Assembly: GCA_900555435.1 (NCBI GenBank)
Contig: USLH01000139.1
Span: forward strand, 1-5,939
Origin: an uncultured Oscillospiraceae bacterium
Lineage (GTDB): Bacteria; Bacillota; Clostridia; Oscillospirales; Ruminococcaceae
DNA: 5,939 nucleotides
Direction: 5' to 3'
Below are positions 1 to 5,291 of the stretch, piece after piece (position 1 is the first letter of the stretch; the number at the start of each line of letters is the position of its first letter). Under the pieces are notes generated by a model. The model was not told the DNA's origin. It did no database searches and was given only the letters and a program-made list of their open reading frames with translations. The translations under genes and the position numbers were made by a program.

Positions 1-191
1 GGCTTCCAGCCGCCTGAAGCGTAGGGCGGGTCAGTGATGAGCGCATTGAATACCTGCGGCTTGAATGCCCGGATGATCTGCAGCGTGTCGCCGTGCAGGA
101 TGCTCCATCCGTCCCCATCGCAGTGCTCGATCGGCAGCATGGATTCATCTATGATTTGTGTCAGTTCGTTTGTATTGGTCAGAGACATCAT
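1..191 (-). CDS. Site-specific DNA methyltransferase (N6-adenine/N4-cytosine type), N-terminal part
   Basis: The first 63 codons of a gene running off the left edge. The protein starts MMSLTNTNELTQIID and soon shows WSILHGDTLQII followed by FNALITDPPYASGG. Asp-Pro-Pro-Tyr (residues 54-57) is catalytic motif IV of amino-DNA methyltransferases, which methylate the exocyclic amine of adenine or cytosine using SAM. Motif IV so near the N-terminus, before any SAM-binding FxGxG, suggests the beta-type motif order. Two adjacent ATG codons (191 and 188) are candidate starts; AGAAAGG precedes them closely. The gap from the upstream stop at 200 is 8 bases, so it is co-transcribed with the 245-residue gene. 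Target base and site cannot be told from this fragment. Confidence 0.85.
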   Translation of the reverse strand, partial: MMSLTNTNELTQIIDESMLPIEHCDGDGWSILHGDTLQIIRAFKPQVFNALITDPPYASGGWK

Positions 192-199
192 CCTTTCTG

Positions 200-937
200 T
201 TATCGCTCCATATCAGAGCGCGTTTTCGGTTTTGTCGGTGTTTTCTCCGATAATTCGGTTTGCACATATTCGCTGATAATGTTGAGGGCACTGTAATAAT
301 CTACGGAACGGAAGACACGATTTGTCATCTCTTTTGCCTGTTCCTGCTGACCGTTTTCCCGCAGTAGACGGGATGCCCGTCCGAGGATCGCGAAGATATT
401 CCCGTCTTCGCCGATCAGCTTCATCGTTGGACGCTTGGGAACAGGCGGCTTTTTTACAGATTCTTCAGACTGTACCGACACCACTTCAAAAGCGAAATGC
501 TCTGCGTTCCAAAAATGGACATTCAAAACTCCATTGCTGATCTGGATTGCCTGCTGCTCGAAGCCTTCGCCCCAACCATCGGAAAACTGGCCTTTAAGAT
601 ATTCCAGCAGATCTTCCATTTCCGGTGCGGTGAGAGATTCCCGAAGCTTCACCGTGGTACAGCCCATGAGCACCCCATTCTGGATTTCCACCGAGGGAAC
701 GGCACTCATTACCTTTGCCTTAATATCGGGATTGCGACTCTCATCGAAATACAGCATCAGATTTCCGCCGTCATCTCCATTGCGCTGTTCCACGGCTTCC
801 TGGATACTGTCCGCATAGTAGGACATGTCGCTTCCGGTGAATAGCGTGGGATAATCGACAGTCCCATTGTTCCAACCAAATTCGTCCACATCGTTTTCGT
901 AAAAATCCCCGGTCAGCGGGGAATAAAATTTCAGCAT
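200..937 (-). CDS. Hypothetical two-part protein of mobile-element type
   Basis: A 245-residue soluble acidic protein. The N-terminal part (about 1-150) begins MLKFYSPLTGDFYEND and contains LMLYFDES, LTAPEMEDLLEYLKGQFSDG and WGEGFEQQ, which resemble an unnamed family I associate with Clostridial conjugative elements; no function is known to me. A charged, Pro-rich linker (about 155-170, KKPPVPKRP) leads to a small C-terminal module (about 172-228: KLIGEDGNIFAILGRASRLL, then a Val-Asp-Tyr-Tyr segment and ISEYV). That module resembles a short helical domain found on otherwise different phage and conjugative-element proteins. A Lys/Thr/Pro tail ends in SDMER. No signal peptide or membrane segment is seen. 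The ATG at 937 has no ribosome binding site just before it; a good site at 970-964 is placed 8 bases before an in-frame ATA (955), which would add MKEKPS. Confidence 0.78.
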   Translation of the reverse strand: MLKFYSPLTGDFYENDVDEFGWNNGTVDYPTLFTGSDMSYYADSIQEAVEQRNGDDGGNLMLYFDESRNPDIKAKVMSAVPSVEIQNGVLMGCTTVKLRESLTAPEMEDLLEYLKGQFSDGWGEGFEQQAIQISNGVLNVHFWNAEHFAFEVVSVQSEESVKKPPVPKRPTMKLIGEDGNIFAILGRASRLLRENGQQEQAKEMTNRVFRSVDYYSALNIISEYVQTELSEKTPTKPKTRSDMER

Positions 938-963
938 GCTTGGTTTTTCTTTTATTGCAAACG

Positions 964-970
964 CTCCTTT
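964..970 (-). promoter_or_regulatory. Ribosome binding site upstream of the 245-residue gene, before an ATA codon
   Basis: The minus strand reads AAAGGAG at 970-964, directly after the Toprim gene's TAG. The first ATG in frame (937-935) is 26 bases away, too far for normal use. At the usual 8-base spacing lies an in-frame ATA (955-953). Either ATA is used, or ATG 937 is reached by a less usual route. Confidence 0.5.
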
Positions 971-1939
971 CTAACGGGAACAGGCCTCCCTTTGACGGGC
1001 AGCACGTTCCTCATACTTTTCTTTTGCCAAATCGGCGTAATCGCAGCCCTCTTTTTCCGGCAGATTCAGGATGATCCGGTATCGGCTCTGATAGAATTTC
1101 GCTATATGCTCGGCTGCCCATCGTCCCGCATAATCATTGTTGGTACAAATTTCGATTTCTTCAATTTCCGGGTGTCCGGAAAGGAAGGCTTCCAGCGCAG
1201 GCGGCGCCTTGAAGGAAGAAGAACGGGTCGATTCTCCTTCTTTTGGCGCATAAATCCCGCCAAGTGAGAGCCTCCATTTATCCGCAGTTTCCTCCAGCGT
1301 CAGGTGTGCAAGAGTCTCTATGGCCGCTTCGTACACAGCAAGCCGTTTCGATTCCTTTTTAGGCGGCAGCAGGAAACAAAACCGTTTGTCACTGCCGGAT
1401 ACCTCTGCCTTGAATGGTTTTCCTCTTGTATAAGTACCGCGAAGAAATGCATACCGGGCAGCACCGGCTTCATCCTTGCCAACGAACACGGCATTATGGT
1501 GGTCGGCACTCTCGTAGAGGATACCGGCTCGGAAGCAGGCTTCAATCACCTTGCGGTCGATTCCGCGTTTCATAAGGTAGGCCGATACTCTGCGGTTGCT
1601 TTCCGCTACCGGAGGAAGAACAAATCTCTTTTCCTGTTCAGGCAGGGGAGGCGGCGGAACATAGCCGGGGCTTTCTTTGCAGAGGGTCAGTACTGCATCT
1701 ACGAACCCCATTTCTTCCACCTTGACGAGATAGTCGAGAGCGGACTTACCGCCAATATCCCGGCTTTTCCAATGGAAATTAGAGGTTTCTCCGTTGATTT
1801 TGAAGCTGTCATGTGTCCGGAGCTGAAATTCTCCGCGGCTGCCGGCCTTGACCAGTTCTTCTGGGCGATATCGCTGCAAAAATTCAATGGCGGTCATCTG
1901 TCTTGCTGCAAGGATTTGTTTTTCGGTTACTCCGGGCAT
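971..1939 (-). CDS. DUF3991 and Toprim domain-containing protein
   Basis: A 322-residue protein of the primase-like DUF3991/Toprim group common in Firmicute conjugative elements. The N-terminal part (about 28-90: EFQLRTHDSFKIN, FHWKSRDIGGKSALDYLVK) resembles the CHC2-like fold of primases without zinc-binding cysteines. A Pro-rich linker (PPPPLPEQEK, near 95-104) follows, then DUF3991 (about 115-190) and a Toprim domain (about 200-310). The Toprim part has Glu204 in AVYEAAIETL and an acidic-loop equivalent, CTNNDYAGRWAAEHI, at 265-279. The usual Asp-x-Asp reads Asn-Asn-Asp here. The likely role is in DNA handling during transfer or replication of the element, but no activity can be asserted. 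The ATG at 1939 is preferred to the ATG at 2011 because AAGGAAG lies 7-8 bases before it and the earlier start overlaps metK. It lies 23 bases after the metK stop. Confidence 0.87.
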   Translation of the reverse strand: MPGVTEKQILAARQMTAIEFLQRYRPEELVKAGSRGEFQLRTHDSFKINGETSNFHWKSRDIGGKSALDYLVKVEEMGFVDAVLTLCKESPGYVPPPPLPEQEKRFVLPPVAESNRRVSAYLMKRGIDRKVIEACFRAGILYESADHHNAVFVGKDEAGAARYAFLRGTYTRGKPFKAEVSGSDKRFCFLLPPKKESKRLAVYEAAIETLAHLTLEETADKWRLSLGGIYAPKEGESTRSSSFKAPPALEAFLSGHPEIEEIEICTNNDYAGRWAAEHIAKFYQSRYRIILNLPEKEGCDYADLAKEKYEERAARQREACSR

Positions 1940-1962
1940 AGGATTCTTCCTTCTTTCTGAAA

Positions 1963-3126
1963 TTAAATGACAGCCGCTCGCAGGGCTTTTGCCTGATCGG
2001 TTCTTTCCCACGGAAATTCTAGCTTTCCAAAATGGCCGTAAGCGGCTGTCTGCGTATATCGAGGTGTTAAAAGATCAAGCCGGGAGATAATTTCGGCCGG
2101 AGTTAATCCAAACACCAACTTTACGGCTTCAGCCAGACAATCGTCGGCGCAGACCATGCCGGTACCGAAGGTGTCTACCTCCACCATGACCGGCTCGGCT
2201 TTTCCAATGGCATAAGCCAGTGTAATCTGACATTTTGCGCACAAGCCTGCCGCTACAAGGTTCTTAGCGATGTACCGAGCCATGTATGCACCGGAACGAT
2301 CCACCTTGGTGGAATCCTTTCCAGAGAACGCACCTCCGCCGTGAGGGGCAAACACGCCGTAACTGTCCACCATGAGCTTTCGTCCGGTGAGACCGGTATC
2401 GGCTTCCGGGCCGCCCAAAACGAACCGCCCCGAAGGGTTCAGAAGGATTTTTGTGTCCTTGTCCGGAGGTAAAGCCTGCAGCGCCGGGGCGAGCACCTTG
2501 TCGGTGAGTTCCCAGCTAAGTTCATCCTCGGGTTTTTCCGGGCTGTGCTGGGCCGAAAGGACGACAGCGTCTAGCCGCAGAGGTTTTCCATCCTCGCCGT
2601 ATTCTACAGTGACCTGCGCTTTTCCATCCGGGCGCAGGCCCCGTATCATCCCGGATTTTCTGGCAAAGGTGAGGGCGCCGGTGAGCCGATGAGCCAGCAC
2701 AATCGGCAACGGCATCATCTGCGGGGTTTCGGAACAGGCATAGCCAACCATCACGCCCTGATCCCCGGCTCCCAGCTGCAGAGCAGGATGATTCCCGCCG
2801 AGTTTTCTTCTTCGCTCCAGCGAACAGTCCACTCCGGCGGCAATATCCAGACTCTGCTTGTGGATGAGGCATTGAACGGCAAACCGGGCTGGGTCATAGC
2901 CCACCTTTCGAAGAACCGAATGGGCGATCTGCGTGATGTCCGGCTCAAACAGGCTCGTGATCTCTCCGGCCACGATGATCTGTCCTTTGGTGGCCAGCAC
3001 CTCGCAGGCCACACGGGAGAGAGCATCGTGGGAAAGACATTCGTCCAGTACGCTGTCGGCGATCAAATCGCACAGCTTGTCCGGATGCCCTTCCGTAACG
3101 GATTCTGCGGTATAAAATTGATTCAT
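1963..3126 (-). CDS. metK: S-adenosylmethionine synthetase (methionine adenosyltransferase)
   Basis: A complete 387-residue cytosolic enzyme making S-adenosylmethionine from methionine and ATP; the E. coli enzyme is about 384 residues. Family signatures are intact: TEGHPDK at 11-17 (His14, Asp16 and Lys17 match E. coli numbering), Glu42, GAGDQGVMVGYA at 119-130, NPSGRFVLGGP at 230-240, LTGRK ending at Lys250, and HGGGAFSGKDSTKVDRSGAY at 262-281 with Lys270, Asp271 and Lys274. The start at 3126 is set by AAGGAGAA (3138-3131 region) and by the family N-terminus; the frame is open upstream to 3213 but those residues are unrelated. It lies 11 bases after the DUF3846 stop, leaving no room for a SAM riboswitch, so its expression probably follows the operon rather than cellular SAM. 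It is probably a mobile-element copy additional to a chromosomal one, feeding the neighbouring methyltransferases (inference). Confidence 0.96.
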   Translation of the reverse strand: MNQFYTAESVTEGHPDKLCDLIADSVLDECLSHDALSRVACEVLATKGQIIVAGEITSLFEPDITQIAHSVLRKVGYDPARFAVQCLIHKQSLDIAAGVDCSLERRRKLGGNHPALQLGAGDQGVMVGYACSETPQMMPLPIVLAHRLTGALTFARKSGMIRGLRPDGKAQVTVEYGEDGKPLRLDAVVLSAQHSPEKPEDELSWELTDKVLAPALQALPPDKDTKILLNPSGRFVLGGPEADTGLTGRKLMVDSYGVFAPHGGGAFSGKDSTKVDRSGAYMARYIAKNLVAAGLCAKCQITLAYAIGKAEPVMVEVDTFGTGMVCADDCLAEAVKLVFGLTPAEIISRLDLLTPRYTQTAAYGHFGKLEFPWERTDQAKALRAAVI

Positions 3127-3137
3127 GGCATTCTCCT

Positions 3138-3541
3138 TTATCGTTCTTGATCGGGGGCCCTTTTGGCTTTTGCTTTTCTCTCCGGGGTTATCACGGGGTT
3201 CATGCGAATACACAGAAGCCCGCCGGGCGTGTTGACAAACTTCTCCGGAGATCGGAACATCTGCTGATATTTTTGAATCTGCTGCTCCGTAAGGCCGGAG
3301 AAGTTTTCACCTTGAATACCGCAGATGAAAAAGGTTCCGGCTATGATATCGTAATCCCCTAAAACACGATTTAAGGGGAGTCCCAGGATCTTCCCTCGTC
3401 ATTGCAGATGAGCGCCACAGGATCCTCCCATGGATAAAGGGCCTGAATTGGGCCGCCCACAAGCGCCTGCATATCTTGAAGATTATCCTCTATTTCAACA
3501 GGCCGAGCTGCCTTGTTGGGTTCTACCAGCACAATCCGCAT
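3138..3541 (-). pseudogene. DUF3846 domain protein gene, disrupted by a one-base frameshift
   Basis: The frame from the ATG at 3541 encodes MRIVLVEPNKAARPVEIEDN, then GGPIQALYPWEDPVALICNDEG, and runs into a TAA at 3373-3371 after 56 residues. The neighbouring frame continues the same family without a gap: GKILGLPLNRVLGDYDIIAG, then TFFICGIQGENFSGLTEQQI, and a basic end (KAKAKRAPDQER) before the TAA at 3140-3138. DUF3846 proteins typically have a Cys-Asn-Asp/Glu-Glu-Gly-Lys-x-x-Gly-Leu-Pro-Leu-Asn run here, so one base is missing within the GGGAA tract near 3390-3395. Restoring it gives about 134 residues, a plausible full length. The gene has a GGAGG site 7 bases before its ATG and overlaps the upstream stop by one base. 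DUF3846 is of unknown function and frequent in phages and conjugative elements. A sequencing error is a real alternative to a true mutation. Confidence 0.85.
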
Positions 3542-3786
3542 CACTTTACCTCCAGCGAAAAAGGCTTAAGGCTTTTTTCGATTTCCCCGTAATCTTTGAA
3601 GTTTACTTCACAGCCTAACAGGTAAGAGACCGCTTCATTCCATTCCTTTAAGGAATAGTGCTCCTTGCGTTCCATCCGATATAAATCTCCCAGAGCTGCC
3701 CACTTGACGTCCGACAGCAGACGAAGGTTAGGAATAGAGGTGCGATGCAGCTTGGCTAGGTAGTCTAACAGTACGATTTTTTTCAA
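3541..3786 (-). CDS. Hypothetical protein, 81 residues, TTG start
   Basis: A small soluble protein that I do not recognise. It begins MKKIVLLDYLAKLHRTSIPNL, has a central LLSDVKWAALGDLYRMERKE stretch rich in Trp, Tyr and charged residues, and ends SLEVK. No membrane segment, signal peptide or cysteine cluster is visible; the only cysteine is in LLGCEV. It is probably a real gene. A GGAGG site at 3797-3793 sits 6 bases before the TTG at 3786-3784, the stop overlaps the next gene's ATG by one base (TGATG), and the composition is that of a normal globular protein. The gap from the GGCT stop is 27 bases, so it probably belongs to the same transcript. Its position between the GGCT gene and the DUF3846 gene gives no firm function. 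Confidence 0.75.
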   Translation of the reverse strand: MKKIVLLDYLAKLHRTSIPNLRLLSDVKWAALGDLYRMERKEHYSLKEWNEAVSYLLGCEVNFKDYGEIEKSLKPFSLEVK

Positions 3787-3792
3787 TCAATC

Positions 3793-3797
3793 CCTCC
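3793..3797 (-). promoter_or_regulatory. Ribosome binding site that sets the TTG start of the 81-residue gene
   Basis: GGAGG on the minus strand is followed by six bases (GATTGA) and then the TTG at 3786-3784. No ATG is available in frame near this site, so the TTG start is well supported. Confidence 0.7.
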
Positions 3798-3813
3798 GAT
3801 ACAACAAAAATAG

Positions 3814-4335
3814 TTATCGCTCGTCACCGCTTTTGGGATGGCGAGGCTTTTTCTGAGGAGCTGCTTTCTTAGGCGGTTCCTGCTGCGTACGACGGACAGC
3901 GTCCAGCACAGGGGCTGTGTCAATCCCGTTCTGTCGGCATCCGTGAAGGATTCCGCCCAGATAGGACAAGGATGGCAGTGCGGGAACGTCCTTGAATGGG
4001 GAGTTCATCGTATAAGCCATGATCTCTCGCCGGACGCCGTCCGAAGTGATCACAGTGACGGCGTCTTTTCCATATAAATAAGGGAAGCCCTCATAGCGAT
4101 CCAGACGCTGTTCATCCCGCCTTGAGATCCGCCAGAGAACACCGTCCACGAAGCTGCCCTGCTCCGGGAGAATCGTGGCAACGCCATTCCCGCCGCCGTT
4201 CATGCAAAAAGCAAGGCGGTATCCCTCCAGACGAACAGGCTCCACCACCTCTGCATCGGGGCAGCGGAAGGCCATTTGATTCAGATTCATGTTGGATCCA
4301 TATGCAAAATAATGCTTTTCTTCGATTTCTATCAC
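3814..4335 (-). CDS. Gamma-glutamylcyclotransferase-like (GGCT/AIG2-type) protein
   Basis: About 173 residues. The N-terminal YFAYGSNMNLNQM contains the YGSNM substrate-loop signature of the GGCT fold, and the later RLDRYEGFP carries the Glu expected to act as general acid/base. GGCT enzymes release 5-oxoproline from gamma-glutamyl amines; here the substrate is unknown. The last 25 or so residues are rich in Lys, Pro, Arg and Gln, look disordered and are basic, an addition to the core fold. The start is chosen as the GTG at 4335, which overlaps the amidoligase stop (GTGA). An ATC at 4326 sits at better spacing from the AGAGGTGA site. The in-frame ATG at 4398 would overlap the amidoligase gene by 67 bases with non-homologous residues, and the first internal ATG is the Met of YGSNM and would break the motif. 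Direct adjacency to an amidoligase suggests opposing or sequential amide chemistry. Confidence 0.88.
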   Translation of the reverse strand: MIEIEEKHYFAYGSNMNLNQMAFRCPDAEVVEPVRLEGYRLAFCMNGGGNGVATILPEQGSFVDGVLWRISRRDEQRLDRYEGFPYLYGKDAVTVITSDGVRREIMAYTMNSPFKDVPALPSLSYLGGILHGCRQNGIDTAPVLDAVRRTQQEPPKKAAPQKKPRHPKSGDER

Positions 4336-4339
4336 CTCT
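4332..4339 (-). promoter_or_regulatory. Ribosome binding site at the amidoligase/GGCT junction
   Basis: The minus strand reads AGAGGTGA across the amidoligase stop codon. It overlaps the GTG candidate start, so it cannot serve that codon in the usual geometry. It lies with an 8-base gap between AGAGG and the in-frame ATC at 4326-4324. Either the GGCT gene starts by stop-start reinitiation at GTG, or it uses the rare ATC. Confidence 0.45.
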
Positions 4340-5291
4340 GTCGTTCTTGGCTTCGGCGCTCCTGCAGGCTGGCATATTGTGCTTTGCCATATCGCCAAGC
4401 CCGGTCGCCGGGGAGATTCGAGAGCAGATGCTCACGCACATTCTTGTATTCCGGGCCGATGAGCCCAAGGCGCAGCAGAAAGGTACGGAAGGTAAACGCC
4501 GGGTTTTCGCTGATCTCGGTTTTTCGCATTACCGTTCGGCTTTGGTTGATGGCCTGTGCGGAAATCGCCAGAGCCAGCGTAATGTTTGCCCGTACCTTAC
4601 CGGCATGGAGTGTGCTTTCAAAGCAGCGCCATTCCAGCGTACCCCGGTAAAACACAGAATGTAGGTTTAAGGCATGGTAGCGGGTCCAGTTGTAGTGTTC
4701 GCTGCTGCCGTCCGCGCCTCCATACCATTCCTGTTTGAGACGATCCATGGTGGTATTTTTCGGCAGCTTGCGGATTTTTTCCAGCATCGGTTCCCGTACC
4801 TTTCGGCACCAGCGCTGCACGCGGTTTTCATTGACATTTAAGGCCTTAAACAGGATATCCTCTTTGGAATACATAATGGAGAGGGCATTTTTCAAGCTCT
4901 GCGGGGTATGCTTGGATGCGTCCACATGGACATGCATCCCACAGCTTTGATTTACCACAGCTCCGGCATGGCGAAGAGCCCGGACAACCTCCTGCAGTTT
5001 TCCCATTTCTCTGTATTCCAGTTTCGGTGAATTCATCTCCACCTTGTAGGTGTCATCGTCTATGGGAAGCTGTTGCCGCCCAACTTGATGTGAGGCATGA
5101 ATACTGGAATCGTAAACAAATCGCCATATTTTCCCTTCGCCGTCGGTAATCTCCCATGGGTCGTAGGTTCTGGAAGAATTGGAATGTCGGGCGGTAGTTC
5201 CGAACAGGGAGGCCACGGCTTCCGCTGCTTCCTGGCGGGAAAGGCCGGTCATTTCGATTTCACAGCCGAAATATTGGTCTTTTAAGTCAAT
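4332..5291 (-). CDS. Amidoligase family protein (glutamine-synthetase fold, Amidoligase_2)
   Basis: Predicted ATP-dependent enzyme joining a carboxylate to an amine as an amide; substrate unknown. Counting from the ATT at 5291 (319 residues), visible signatures are FGCEIEMTG near residues 8-16 (the E-x-E pair expected to bind metal/nucleotide in this fold), VEMNSP near 84-89, CGMHVHVD near 117-124, and RYHALNLHSVFYRGTLEWRC near 204-223. These match Amidoligase_2-type proteins of Firmicute mobile elements. The start is uncertain. The first in-frame ATG (5252) would remove the E-x-E pair. A strong GGGAGGTGA site at 5309-5301 lies 9 bases before an in-frame ATT (5291-5289), which overlaps the preceding TGA. 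An in-frame CTG at 5300 is too close to that site. The gene abuts a GGCT-like gene, which supports a joint pathway. Conventional annotation would probably begin at 5252. Confidence 0.88.
   Translation of the reverse strand: MDLKDQYFGCEIEMTGLSRQEAAEAVASLFGTTARHSNSSRTYDPWEITDGEGKIWRFVYDSSIHASHQVGRQQLPIDDDTYKVEMNSPKLEYREMGKLQEVVRALRHAGAVVNQSCGMHVHVDASKHTPQSLKNALSIMYSKEDILFKALNVNENRVQRWCRKVREPMLEKIRKLPKNTTMDRLKQEWYGGADGSSEHYNWTRYHALNLHSVFYRGTLEWRCFESTLHAGKVRANITLALAISAQAINQSRTVMRKTEISENPAFTFRTFLLRLGLIGPEYKNVREHLLSNLPGDRAWRYGKAQYASLQERRSQERQR

Noticed and set aside
1304..1960. Plus-strand open frame of 218 codons opposite the Toprim gene
   Set aside because: It is antisense to clear DUF3991/Toprim coding sequence and its translation shows no family motif.
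1940..2011. Longer N-terminus for the Toprim protein from 2011
   Set aside because: It would overlap the end of metK; the ATG at 1939 has its own AAGGAAG site.
3127..3213. Longer N-terminus for MetK from an upstream in-frame start
   Set aside because: The extra residues are out-of-frame DUF3846 coding sequence. The MetK family begins at MNQFYTAESVTEGHPDK, and a good ribosome site precedes 3126.
3242..3251. Perfect 10-base palindrome TCTCCGGAGA
   Set aside because: It lies inside the DUF3846 coding frame as ordinary Ser-Pro-Glu codons, has no second copy, and no U-run follows it.
3371..3400. Programmed ribosomal frameshift in the DUF3846 gene
   Set aside because: No slippery heptamer is seen at the join and no clear downstream stem-loop; a one-base deletion is simpler.
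4336..4398. Longer N-terminus for the GGCT-like protein from the ATG at 4398
   Set aside because: It overlaps the amidoligase by 67 bases with residues that do not extend the GGCT fold. The junction carries its own ribosome site and GTG.
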